Assembly: GCA_029983625.1 (NCBI GenBank)
Contig: JASBZF010000077.1
Span: 1-7,109 of the forward strand
DNA: 7,109 bases
Direction of reading: 5' to 3'
From: Pauljensenia sp.
GTDB lineage: Bacteria > Actinomycetota > Actinomycetes > Actinomycetales > Actinomycetaceae
Shown: positions 1 through 7,069 of the stretch, piece after piece
Numbering within the stretch: the first letter of the stretch is position 1
Layout: each line of letters opens with the position of its first letter
Program-made: the position numbers and the translations under genes
Notes under the pieces: generated by a model
The model's input: only the letters and a program-made list of their open reading frames with translations
The model's database searches: none
Told to the model about the DNA's origin: nothing

Positions 1-1139
1 TAACGCAGAGCGAATGATTCAATGATGAGCCGCACGTATTCGGGCATCGAGTTCGGATGTGGCGCACCCTGTTCATCGAGCGCCGCATCGATCTTTTGCT
101 GCATTTCTCCCGGTTCGGCAAAACGCGGGTCGTCCGGGTCAAAGAAGTGGGTGCAGGGCGCACAGCTGCGCGCCTGAGCGACGAGTTCATCAGTGTCGGT
201 GGGGGTGCCTTCGCGTTCCCATTGGCGTTGGATCTCTTGGAGGATCCACATGCCTGTGATGTTGAACAGCGGACGTACTCCCCCGTCCGTGCGCCCCTCA
301 TTCGTCAATCCGATCTCATAGGCAGCATCGGACATGATGGGGGTGGGCTCAATCGATCCGAGGACCGACCAGCTCCCGGCGGAAAGGAAGTACGCACGCA
401 CACCCTCGTCAATGGGGAGACCGTGAACTGCGCACGCTGAATCGTGGGCACCCCCGCGAACGACCGTGAGCTGCTCAAGACCGGGAATCGTGCAGGGGCC
501 GATCACCGTGAGATCGTGATCAAGCGGACCCACCCACGTGCGCTCAATACCGAGCCGAGCGAACATTTCATCATTGAACTGTTGCGCTCCCGGCTCGCAC
601 AGTCCAGAGGTTGAAGCAATGGTGCGCGACCAGCCCTTCACTCCGCTTAAACGGAAAGCAAAGTAATCGGGGAGGAAGAGGATCTGCTTGGTGCGTGCAG
701 CCAGTTCGGGATCTTCGAGGCGGAAGGCAAGCAGCTGGTTCGCCGTGTTGATCGTTGCGGGCTGGTTGCCCGACATAGCGAAGAAGCTTCGATCATCAAC
801 GAGTTCGCGGAATTGTTCGAGGGTACGGTTTGTGCGTTCATCTCGATATGCGCGCGCTTCACCGACGCGCTCATCATTTGCATCGAGAGGAACGAAATCC
901 ACACCCCAGGTGTCAACGGACACACAGACAGCATCTGGGAAGAGTTCAACGGCTTTACGCAGACCAATAATCGTCTCTTCCAGCATCGTATCGACATCCC
1001 AGATCAGGGAGCCGTCTTTACGGATCGCCTGGTGCTTGAAACGGTGGATATCGGTCACTTCAATCCGGCGATCAACGATTGTGCCTGCAAGCACACGTCC
1101 GGAAGCGGAACCAAGGTCAACGGCAAGTGCGGTGGTCAT
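1..1139 (-). CDS. RhaB-family FGGY sugar kinase, probable L-fuculokinase (partial, C-terminus beyond window)
   Basis: Reading the minus strand from the ATG at 1139 gives 379 open codons with no stop before the window edge. The ATG is preceded by a good ribosome binding site (GGAAGG, 1147-1152). The protein resembles E. coli rhamnulokinase RhaB along its whole visible length. It has an N-terminal phosphate-binding loop (DLGSASGRV, residues 8-16), SVDTWGVDFV (74-83), the YRDERT segment (98-103), LPDYFAFRLSG (156-166), and AHDSACAV with the expected catalytic Asp at about residue 233. LSAGSWSVLG (252-261) matches the family's second nucleotide-binding region. RhaB is about 490 residues, so roughly 100 are missing. 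RhaB kinases phosphorylate ketoses at O1 using ATP in the cytoplasm. Lying directly after fucI, this one most likely acts on L-fuculose, although L-rhamnulose remains possible. It is clearly closer to RhaB than to E. coli FucK. Family is confident; substrate is inferred. Confidence 0.93.
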   Translation of the reverse strand, partial: MTTALAVDLGSASGRVLAGTIVDRRIEVTDIHRFKHQAIRKDGSLIWDVDTMLEETIIGLRKAVELFPDAVCVSVDTWGVDFVPLDANDERVGEARAYRDERTNRTLEQFRELVDDRSFFAMSGNQPATINTANQLLAFRLEDPELAARTKQILFLPDYFAFRLSGVKGWSRTIASTSGLCEPGAQQFNDEMFARLGIERTWVGPLDHDLTVIGPCTIPGLEQLTVVRGGAHDSACAVHGLPIDEGVRAYFLSAGSWSVLGSIEPTPIMSDAAYEIGLTNEGRTDGGVRPLFNITGMWILQEIQRQWEREGTPTDTDELVAQARSCAPCTHFFDPDDPRFAEPGEMQQKIDAALDEQGAPHPNSMPEYVRLIIESFALR

Positions 1140-1343
1140 CTGTTTTCCTTCCGGATTCACGGCGACATCGGTGTCGAGGGCGGGGCTCTTCAGAAGTAAC
1201 GAGGGAGAAGAGAAGAAGGGTTCGTGTGGACAGCGTCAGGAGTTGTCACAAGAGGGAGTCGGATCAATCACAGACTGAGAAGTTCAGTTCTGAATGACCC
1301 TGTTGGGTGGGGCGGGCCGCACGGGCCCACCCCACCGTAGGTG
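1140..1343 (-). other. Spacer between fucI and the kinase gene
   Basis: This 204-base spacer is long for an operon. It contains the strong hairpin at 1306-1336, a small inverted repeat at 1283-1294 (TTCAG/CTGAA) and a pyrimidine-rich stretch in the minus-strand RNA at about 1198-1222. A 5-bp inverted repeat at 1163-1176 (CGACA/TGTCG) lies just upstream of the kinase ribosome binding site. No convincing promoter or small gene was seen. The kinase may therefore depend on read-through from fucI, or on a promoter I cannot recognise. Confidence 0.5.
1306..1336 (-). promoter_or_regulatory. GC-rich hairpin after fucI (partial terminator or mRNA stabiliser)
   Basis: Bases 1306-1318 pair with 1324-1336 to give a 13-bp stem with a 5-base loop. 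The one imperfect position (1313/1329) is C-A in plus-strand RNA but G-U in minus-strand RNA, so the stem is fully paired only in the operon transcript. It starts 7 bases after the fucI stop codon. What follows it in the RNA is not U-rich, so a classical rho-independent terminator is not supported. A partial terminator or a 3'-end stabiliser for the upstream mRNA fits better. Confidence 0.65.
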
Positions 1344-3104
1344 TCAACGGTACAGAGGTCCGAACTTCTCGCAGGCGCGGTAGTCCGCAGCTTCGAGGGA
1401 TTCGGTGCCGAAAAGCGACCATGCCTTCGGACGGAAGATCTGCTCTTCGGGGACATTGTGCATGTTCACCGGGATACGGAGCATCGAGGCCAGTGTGATG
1501 AGCTTAGCGCCGATGTGTCCATAGGTGATTGCACCGTGGTTGGCACCCCAGTTGTTCATCACGTCGTAGACGGACTTGAAGGCGCCTTCACCCGTGAGGT
1601 TCGGAACGAACCAAGTGGTCGGCCAAGCACGGTCGGTGCGATTTTCAATGATGGTCGCAACCTCATCCGGCAGTTCAACCGTCCAGCCTTCAGCGATCTG
1701 AATGACGGGTTGGCCAGCGACAAGGTTGATGCGGCACATCGTCACAGGCATCTCGCCCACGGTACGGAAGTGAGTGGAGAAGCCGCCACCACGGAAGTAA
1801 CCGGTGGATGCCGGGTGGAAAGTGGTGGCTTCAAGAGCGGCTTTCTCGTCTTCCTCAGTGATTTCCCACCAGGGTTTGATGACGTTCTTGCCATCGCGCA
1901 CGGACCTGCCTGCACCGTCGAGAGTGGTAGAGCCGGAGTTACGCAGATCGAGGAGGCCAACCGCTGCGCGTCCTTCTGGCTTCCAACCGGTCACGCGCTC
2001 GATCGACTCGGGGCTCCAGTAAGTGCGCACGTCGGAGAAAAGCTGCGGCGTGTTCGTCAGGAGGTAGTTGAACAGCATCGAGGCACCGTTGAGCGAGTCG
2101 TTCTCGGTAGCCAAGACCTGCGGTTGACGCGGCCCGTTCCAATCGAAGTTGGTGTTGAGCAGGGTTTCCATGACGTCGCCGTTCGGGAAGTGGTCGGTCC
2201 ACTGGCGCTGTCCCTGGAAGCCTGCGGCGATCGCTCCGTGACCACCAGCTTCTTCTTCAAATCCCAGTTCCGCGAGTCTGGGGTTGCCGTTCATGAGGTC
2301 ACGACCGATGAGGGTCATCTTGGTGGTGAACTCCCACCACGAGTCGTACTTTTCGGGGAACTGCTCTTCGGGGATGTTGAAATCTTCACCCTGCGTGAGG
2401 TTCTCGCGGATCCAGGCGTATGCCTTCTCGTACTCTTCGTGGTCGTAGATCCCCTCGTCAATGCGGCGAGTGAACTCGGACATGTCGATGTATTCGTTGC
2501 GCATACCGAGGTAGGCACTGAAGAAGTCGGGGTTCACAACGGAACCGGCAATACCCATCGACACCGAGCCCATCGAGAGGTAGGACTGGCCCTTCATTTG
2601 GGCGACAGCCAGACCTGCGGTCGCGTAATCGAGCAGGCGTTGGCGCACGTCCTCGGGAATCGAATCATCGTCGTTATCCTGGACGTCTTTGCCGTAAATG
2701 CCGAAGGCGGGGATGCCAATCTGTGCGTGACCGGCCAAGGCTGCGGCAAGGTAGACCGCCCCCGGACGTTCGGTGCCGTTGAAGCCCCAAATCGCGTGCG
2801 GCATCGTCGCGTCCATGTCAGTCGTTTCGGTGCCGTAACACCAGCAGGGGGTGACGGTGAGGGTGAGGCCAACGTTGTTCTTCTTGAACTTTTCCGCACA
2901 GGCTTGGGCCTCGTTCACGCGGCCAATAGTTGTGTCGGCAATGACACACTCAACGGGAGTGCCGTCGGGGTAGCGGAGGTTCTCGGAGAAGAGCTTGGCA
3001 ACCCGCTCGGCCATGCCCATCGTCTGCTCTTCGAGGCTCTCACGGACACCGCAGCGACGACCGTCGATGGTCGGGCGGATTCCGATACGAGGGTGATCAG
3101 TCAT
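1344..3104 (-). CDS. fucI: L-fucose isomerase
   Basis: The 586-residue product closely matches E. coli FucI (591 residues) from end to end. Shared segments include IGIRPTIDGRR near residue 7, RESLEEQTM (21-29), TVTPCWCYG (84-92 region), IWGFNGTERPGAVYLAAALA (about 105-124), SMGIAGS (182-188), GFQGQRQWTD, ATENDSLNG (332-340), VRTYWSPE, YFRGGG, QIAEGWTVELP, WPTTWF, NWGANHG (518-524) and the C-terminal YRACEKFGPLY. The metal-binding and catalytic residues are expected at Glu313, Asp336 and His523, the last aligning with E. coli His528. The enzyme converts L-fucose to L-fuculose in the cytoplasm with Mn2+, and family members also isomerise D-arabinose. The frame extends 6 codons upstream to a TTG at 3122, but the ATG at 3104 is preferred because GAAGGA (3115-3120) lies upstream of it and E. 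coli FucI is similarly short there. It follows the sugar-binding protein gene by 147 bases, which supports L-fucose as the operon's substrate. Confidence 0.98.
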   Translation of the reverse strand: MTDHPRIGIRPTIDGRRCGVRESLEEQTMGMAERVAKLFSENLRYPDGTPVECVIADTTIGRVNEAQACAEKFKKNNVGLTLTVTPCWCYGTETTDMDATMPHAIWGFNGTERPGAVYLAAALAGHAQIGIPAFGIYGKDVQDNDDDSIPEDVRQRLLDYATAGLAVAQMKGQSYLSMGSVSMGIAGSVVNPDFFSAYLGMRNEYIDMSEFTRRIDEGIYDHEEYEKAYAWIRENLTQGEDFNIPEEQFPEKYDSWWEFTTKMTLIGRDLMNGNPRLAELGFEEEAGGHGAIAAGFQGQRQWTDHFPNGDVMETLLNTNFDWNGPRQPQVLATENDSLNGASMLFNYLLTNTPQLFSDVRTYWSPESIERVTGWKPEGRAAVGLLDLRNSGSTTLDGAGRSVRDGKNVIKPWWEITEEDEKAALEATTFHPASTGYFRGGGFSTHFRTVGEMPVTMCRINLVAGQPVIQIAEGWTVELPDEVATIIENRTDRAWPTTWFVPNLTGEGAFKSVYDVMNNWGANHGAITYGHIGAKLITLASMLRIPVNMHNVPEEQIFRPKAWSLFGTESLEAADYRACEKFGPLYR

Positions 3105-3122
3105 TTTTCCCAAATCCTTCAA

Positions 3123-3153
3123 TTTCGATGTGTCGTCTCAGTTTCGATGTGTC
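3123..3153 (-). repeat. 12-bp direct repeat upstream of fucI
   Basis: TTTCGATGTGTC occurs at 3123-3134 and again at 3142-3153, a 19-base period. In the minus strand it reads GACACATCGAAA twice. The nearer copy ends only 3 bases upstream of the fucI ribosome binding site. It could be a protein-binding site or an RNA element affecting fucI translation, or a small local duplication. No known regulator site is recognised. Confidence 0.5.
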
Positions 3154-3167
3154 TCGTCCGTCTTTGC

Positions 3168-3182
3168 CCAGTCGAGGACTGG
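3168..3182 (-). repeat. Small perfect inverted repeat in the fucI leader
   Basis: CCAGTC and GACTGG form a 6-bp perfect stem with a 3-base loop. It lies between the large hairpin at 3213-3244 and the direct repeat at 3123-3153. A short hairpin of this size can occur by chance; any role in RNA processing is speculative. Confidence 0.35.
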
Positions 3183-3212
3183 ATGAGCATCTGAGAGGGG
3201 CGAGGGTGCAGG

Positions 3213-3244
3213 CGGGGGCGGGCCCGGTCGTGGACCCGCCCCCG
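3213..3244 (-). promoter_or_regulatory. GC-rich hairpin after the sugar-binding protein gene
   Basis: Bases 3213-3225 pair with 3232-3244 to give a 13-bp stem with a 6-base loop. Position 3223/3234 is a mismatch in plus-strand RNA but a G-U pair in minus-strand RNA, so the fold favours the operon transcript. It begins 7 bases after the stop codon of the binding-protein gene, and no U-run follows. Hairpins directly after binding-protein genes are known in other sugar operons (malE-malF in E. coli), where they protect the upstream mRNA so that the binding protein is made in excess. The same job is inferred here. Confidence 0.68.
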
Positions 3245-3251
3245 TCATGCC

Positions 3252-4295
3252 TCACTCGTAGAGGTTCGGCTCGATCTTCGGATCGTCAATGTTGGTCTTG
3301 TCGTACCAGAAGAAGCCGGAGTCGATCTTCTTCGGGAGGGAAATGCCATTGATGGCCTGGATCGCAGCGGTCACAGTCTTGTAGCCCATGAGCTTCGGAG
3401 CCTGGGTGATGGCGCCGGCCTGTGAGCCGTCCTTGATTGCAGCGATCTGGGTCTTGCCGGAGTCGAAGCCGATCACCGTGAGGGTCTTGCCGGACTCGTT
3501 GGCACCCTGGATGGCACCGGTCGCTGCGGCTTCGTTCGAGCCGTACATGCCGACGATGTCGGAGTTCGCCTGGATGATGGCCTTCGCGGTGTCAGCAGCC
3601 TTACCGACCTCGCCCGCGATCTGCTCATCGAGAACCTTCAGACCTTCGGGAGCGTTCTTGGAGAAGTACTCTTTGAAGCCCTGGCAGCGCTGCTTACCGG
3701 TCTGTGAGGTGGCGTCGTGGCAGATGAGGCCAACGGTGCCGGTCTTGCCCTTGAGCAGCTCAATCATGTGCTTGGCTGCCTCTTCAGCAGCGGCGTAGTT
3801 GTCGGTCGCCACCGTGGTGAGCGGAAGATCGGAGTCCACACCGGAGTCGAAAGCGACAAGCGGGATTCCTTTTTCTTTGATCTTGTCGAGGATCGAAGAA
3901 GCGGCACCCGTATCGAGTGCGGCGAGGCCGATGGCGGCAGGGTTGGTGTCGAGGGCGGCGGTGAGCTGATCGAGCTGCTGGGTCACCTTGGTCTCGTCAT
4001 CGGGACCAACGAACTCAATCTTGTACTTGAAGTCATCACCAGCCTGCTCGGCGCCTTCCTTAACGGCCTGCCAGAAGCGGTGCTGGAAGCCCTTGGAGAC
4101 GAGGTAGATGGTCTTGCTGCCATCACCCATGGGAACCTCGGTCGACTCTTCAGCCGCTTCCTCGGTGGTTTCGGTGACACCGGAAACGGCGTCATCAGCG
4201 GGCTTGGCAGTGTCAGTGGAGGTCGAGCACGCGGCAAGGCCGAGTGCCATGGTGCCGACGGCGGCGACGGCGGCAATACGTCCGATGGGGCGCAT
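3252..4295 (-). CDS. Sugar ABC transporter substrate-binding lipoprotein (RbsB-type)
   Basis: The 347-residue product starts at the ATG at 4295, which has AAAGGA (4302-4307) six bases upstream. The open frame continues upstream into the permease gene, and the in-frame ATG at 4310 has no ribosome binding site, so both are rejected. Residues 1-23 form a lipoprotein signal peptide with a basic start, a hydrophobic core and lipobox LAAC, with the lipidated Cys at 23. A Thr/Ser/Glu-rich linker (24-60) follows, then a periplasmic-binding fold of the ribose/galactose-binding type. Visible family motifs are TIYLVSKGFQHRFW (62-75), IPLVAFDSG (144-152), YGSNEAAATGA (251-261), VIGFDSG (274-280) and GAITQAP (294-300). 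The Asp, Asn and Gln residues in these motifs are typical sugar contacts. It would be anchored outside the membrane and deliver sugar to the permease. Substrate is not readable from sequence; L-fucose is inferred from the adjacent fucI. Confidence 0.94.
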   Translation of the reverse strand: MRPIGRIAAVAAVGTMALGLAACSTSTDTAKPADDAVSGVTETTEEAAEESTEVPMGDGSKTIYLVSKGFQHRFWQAVKEGAEQAGDDFKYKIEFVGPDDETKVTQQLDQLTAALDTNPAAIGLAALDTGAASSILDKIKEKGIPLVAFDSGVDSDLPLTTVATDNYAAAEEAAKHMIELLKGKTGTVGLICHDATSQTGKQRCQGFKEYFSKNAPEGLKVLDEQIAGEVGKAADTAKAIIQANSDIVGMYGSNEAAATGAIQGANESGKTLTVIGFDSGKTQIAAIKDGSQAGAITQAPKLMGYKTVTAAIQAINGISLPKKIDSGFFWYDKTNIDDPKIEPNLYE

Positions 4296-4386
4296 GTGTT
4301 TTCCTTTCATGGGTTCGAGTTGACGGAATGTCTTCCCGATTCTTGTATGGATGGAGGTATCCGAGTATGAGGAAAGATCTCTGGGA

Positions 4387-5388
4387 TCAGGCGGCGTTCT
4401 CGCGAGCGCGACGAACGTTGTCGATAAAGACTGCGAGGAGGACAACGATACCGGTAACGACGAGCTGCCATTCTGAGGCGACACCCATCATTGTCAGGCC
4501 CTTCTTAAGGGTTTCCATGATGAGCGCACCGATGAGAGCACCGGCGATGGAGGCGCGACCACCGGAGAGTGAGGTGCCACCGATCACGGTCGCTGCGATG
4601 ACGTTCAGTTCGAAGCCGACACCTTCCGCTGGCTGGACGAAACCGAAGCGAGCCGAGTAGAGGATTGCGCCGATTGCCATGAACACACCGGCTGTGATGT
4701 AGATGAGGACTTTCCACAGGCGAACGTTGACACCGGAGAGACGGGTTGCCTCTTCATTCGAGCCGATCGCAAGCGCGTAACGACCGAGAAGCGTCTTGTT
4801 CATCAGGAAGGAAGCCAGGATCGTCAGCAGGATGAAGATCAGCGCGGCGTTGGAGATACCGGGGATGAGGGTGCCGGTCGAGAGAGCAATGTAGCCCGTA
4901 TTGGAAATGGAGATCGTGGACTTGTTCGAGATGATCAGTGCAAGACCGCGGGCCACCATCATCATCGCGAGTGTCGCAATGAAGGGCGGGAGTCCGAGGA
5001 TTGACACGTTCACACCGTTGATAAGCCCGACGAAAGCACCGCATAGGAGGATCAGGATCAGGCCAAGACCGAGCGGCAGGTTAAGGAAGTCCCCGGAGAG
5101 GAATACGCCTGCCATCACCGCCACAAGGGTCATGCCCGTACCGACCGAGAGGTCAATGCCTGAGGTCGCGATGACGAAAGTCGCACCCAAAGCCATGACA
5201 CCCGTGTACGCAGCCTGAAGGAGGATGTCTGTAAAGATCTTGGGTTGGGCAAAGTTCGGCGCCGCAAACATGAAGTATGCGTAGATGATGACCAGAGCGA
5301 CGATCACCATGACGAGCTGCATGTTGGACTTGAAGAAGGCGGCCACCGGGCTGGTGGGCTTGGCCGCCTTGGTGGCGTCAGTGCTCAC
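4387..5388 (-). CDS. Sugar ABC transporter permease (RbsC-type)
   Basis: The 333-residue membrane protein has a short polar N-terminus (1-22) and about eight to ten hydrophobic segments, for example near 23-43, 58-75, 82-99, 106-128, 132-153, 180-197, 225-245, 278-295 and 305-323. Family hallmarks are ATSGIDLSVG (74-83), LGLPPFIATLAMM (131-143), AIGSNEEATRLSGVNV (207-222) and the cytoplasmic-loop motif running from ELNVIAATVIGG to SLSGGRASIAGA (260-284). These mark the branched permease family of RbsC, XylH and MglC, which works as a homodimer with one double ATPase. The start is GTG at 5388, with GGAG (5396-5399) seven bases upstream. Its GTG overlaps the ATPase TGA by 4 bases, which points to coupled translation. 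A 91-base gap separates its stop from the binding-protein gene. Confidence 0.96.
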   Translation of the reverse strand: MSTDATKAAKPTSPVAAFFKSNMQLVMVIVALVIIYAYFMFAAPNFAQPKIFTDILLQAAYTGVMALGATFVIATSGIDLSVGTGMTLVAVMAGVFLSGDFLNLPLGLGLILILLCGAFVGLINGVNVSILGLPPFIATLAMMMVARGLALIISNKSTISISNTGYIALSTGTLIPGISNAALIFILLTILASFLMNKTLLGRYALAIGSNEEATRLSGVNVRLWKVLIYITAGVFMAIGAILYSARFGFVQPAEGVGFELNVIAATVIGGTSLSGGRASIAGALIGALIMETLKKGLTMMGVASEWQLVVTGIVVLLAVFIDNVRRARENAA

Positions 5389-6905
5389 GCGACTACTCCA
5401 TTCGCTTGTTCCTGACCGACGGTGGCCAGTTCCATGATGTTTTCCTGGGTGGCTTCCTCGTTGTCGAGGGTGCCGATAATGCGGCCGTGGGCCATGACTG
5501 CGATACGGTTCGCAAGCCGAAGGACCTCGGGAAGTTCGGATGAGATCACAATGATGGCTTTGCCCTGTTGGGCAAGCTCCTCAAGAAGCGTGTAGATCTC
5601 GTCTTTCGCTCCGACGTCGATGCCTCGGGTGGGCTCGTCAAAGATCAGGATGTCGGAGTCCTTTGCGAGCCATTTTGCGATGACGACCTTTTGCTGGTTG
5701 CCACCGGAAAGAGAGCGAACATCCACGTTCACGCTGGGTGTGCGCGTCCGAAGTTTTCCAACGTAGTCCTTCGCGACAGCTTCGATTTTCTTCGCACTGA
5801 TGACACTTGCAGTCGTGAACTGTTCCATCGCGGCGAGGGCGGTGTTGAAGGCAATCGTCTTATCAAGAAGCAGACCGTACTGCTTACGATCTTCAGAAAG
5901 ATAGCCGATACCGTTCTTTACGCCGTCTGCTGCACTGCGGATCCGTACCTTCTTGCCGTGGATGTAAACGTCTCCGCTCGTATGAGGGTCGGCTCCTGAA
6001 AGTGCGCGAGCCACCTCGGTACGACCGGCACCCACAAGGCCCGCAAATCCGAAGATTTCGCCCTTTTTCACCTCGAAGGACACGTCGTGTACGGCCTTCT
6101 TCGTGGAGAGGTGTTCCACTTTAAGGACTGCCTCATCAGAGAGGGGTTTCGTAGTCGGACGCGCGTCAGCGGGAACTTCACGTCCCACCATGAGGCGAAT
6201 GACTTCGGATAGCGGTGTCGTTTCAGTTTCAACGGTGCCCACATACTGACCATCCCGCAGCACAGAAATACGGTCCGTCAGCTCTTTGAGTTCGGGCATA
6301 CGGTGCGTAATGAAGATGAGGCCAGTCTCAGGAGTGATGAAGTTGCGCACGAGGGCGAAGAGGGACTCAGTTTCGGTTGTTGTGAGCGGAGCCGTGGGCT
6401 CATCCATCACAAGAATCTTTGTTGAGTCGTAGGAAAGTGCCCTGGCGATTTCAAGCATCTGCAGGCGTGCAACCGTGAGATCACGGCAGACATCGGTCGG
6501 ATTGAGATCCATGTTGAGACGCTCGAAGAGAGCAGCTGCATTCCTGACGAGCTTACGGTCGTTGATGCAGGTGCCTTTGTGTGAACCAGCGCGACCGATG
6601 TAGAGGTTCTGCGCAACCGTCAGGTCGGGAATGATGTTGAGTTCCTGATGGATGATGCTCAGGCCGAGATCTCGGGCATGGTTCGGACCTTTGAGGTCCA
6701 CCTTTTTCCCTTGAAGCCAGATCTCACCACCCGGATCTGCCTTATGAATGCCGGTGAGAACCTTCATGAGCGTCGATTTACCGGCGCCGTTCTCTCCGCA
6801 GAGTCCCAGGATTTCTCCAGCGCGAAGGTCGAGGTCCACATCGGACAATGCCTTCACGCCGGGGAACGTCTTGGAGATCCCCTTCAACTCAAGCAAGTTC
6901 GTCAC
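5385..6905 (-). CDS. Sugar ABC transporter ATP-binding protein, two nucleotide-binding domains (RbsA/MglA type)
   Basis: The 506-residue length is usual for this family of fused ATPases. Domain 1 has Walker A GENGAGKST (37-45), Q-loop Gln87, signature LTVARLQ (143-149), Walker B ILVMDEP (164-170) and switch His201. Domain 2 has the family's typical degenerate Walker A GLVGAGRT (289-296, Arg for Lys), signature LSGGNQQ (399-405), Walker B ILIFDEP (419-425) and Ser456 where domain 1 has its switch His, again usual for the family. The YLSEDRK motif (335-341) is also characteristic. Two departures in domain 1 are noted: a weakened signature and Pro173 in the D-loop, where Ala or Ser is common. 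It powers import by the neighbouring permease on the cytoplasmic face. The start is GTG at 6905, with AAGGGG (6912-6917) five bases upstream. It is the first gene of the visible operon. Confidence 0.97.
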   Translation of the reverse strand: MTNLLELKGISKTFPGVKALSDVDLDLRAGEILGLCGENGAGKSTLMKVLTGIHKADPGGEIWLQGKKVDLKGPNHARDLGLSIIHQELNIIPDLTVAQNLYIGRAGSHKGTCINDRKLVRNAAALFERLNMDLNPTDVCRDLTVARLQMLEIARALSYDSTKILVMDEPTAPLTTTETESLFALVRNFITPETGLIFITHRMPELKELTDRISVLRDGQYVGTVETETTPLSEVIRLMVGREVPADARPTTKPLSDEAVLKVEHLSTKKAVHDVSFEVKKGEIFGFAGLVGAGRTEVARALSGADPHTSGDVYIHGKKVRIRSAADGVKNGIGYLSEDRKQYGLLLDKTIAFNTALAAMEQFTTASVISAKKIEAVAKDYVGKLRTRTPSVNVDVRSLSGGNQQKVVIAKWLAKDSDILIFDEPTRGIDVGAKDEIYTLLEELAQQGKAIIVISSELPEVLRLANRIAVMAHGRIIGTLDNEEATQENIMELATVGQEQANGVVA

Positions 6906-6962
6906 ATCTCACCCCTTGGGTATCAAAACACGTCAGCGTGCCCGGAGATCGTTGCCCCCGAC

Positions 6963-6978
6963 TCGTTAGCGTTAACGA
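6963..6978. promoter_or_regulatory. Probable LacI-family operator, proximal site
   Basis: TCGTTAGCGTTAACGA is an inverted repeat with half-sites TCGTTA and TAACGA around a central CG, with a single non-matching pair next to the centre. This layout is typical of LacI-family operators. It lies 58 bases upstream of the ATPase start codon and downstream of the candidate promoter, where a bound repressor would block transcription. The next two bases (AA) are also shared with the distal site. Confidence 0.68.
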
Positions 6979-7014
6979 AACCATCGAAGACAATACCTTC
7001 ATTGGCGTGGGATC

Positions 7015-7042
7015 AGTTTACGACATCAACGCCTCAAGCCAA
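7015..7042 (-). promoter_or_regulatory. Candidate sigma70-type promoter for the operon
   Basis: On the minus strand, TTGGCT (7037-7042) and TAAACT (7015-7020) each match 4 of 6 consensus bases, with a 16-base spacer. The match is modest, but the position is sensible: about 110 bases upstream of the first gene and between the two operator-like sites. Transcription would begin near 7008. Other weak -10-like sequences exist in this region. Confidence 0.35.
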
Positions 7043-7043
7043 A

Positions 7044-7064
7044 AACGAAACCGGCCTCTCGTTA
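7044..7064. promoter_or_regulatory. Additional operator half-sites
   Basis: AACGAAACC (7044-7052) repeats nine bases found at the proximal operator (6974-6982), and TCGTTA (7059-7064) repeats the half-site of both operators. The TCGTTA copy lies 11 bases, about one helical turn, from the first half-site of the distal operator. These may be weak auxiliary contacts or remains of a degenerate site. Confidence 0.3.
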
Positions 7065-7069
7065 TCCAA

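Noticed and set aside
688..1278. Plus-strand open frame of 196 codons over the kinase start region
   Set aside because: It lies opposite a well-matched RhaB-type kinase and is Ser/Arg-rich without any motif.
1306..1336. Classical rho-independent terminator ending the operon after fucI
   Set aside because: The stem is strong but no U-run follows in the minus-strand RNA, and a functionally linked kinase gene continues downstream on the same strand.
3105..3122. TTG start adding 6 residues to FucI
   Set aside because: It would place the GAAGGA ribosome binding site inside the coding region, whereas the ATG at 3104 uses it.
1341..3194. Plus-strand open frame of 617 codons opposite fucI, longer than fucI itself
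   Set aside because: It is antisense to an unmistakable FucI, has no recognisable domain and is explained by codon bias of the GC-rich gene on the other strand.
3717..4370. Plus-strand open frame of 217 codons opposite the binding-protein gene
   Set aside because: It mirrors the codons of a confident solute-binding protein, its Gly/Val-rich composition is typical of an antisense shadow, and it matches no known family.
4296..4484. N-terminal extension of the binding protein by 63 codons
   Set aside because: It would overlap the permease gene and bury the signal peptide; the ATG at 4295 has a good ribosome binding site and starts a normal lipoprotein signal.
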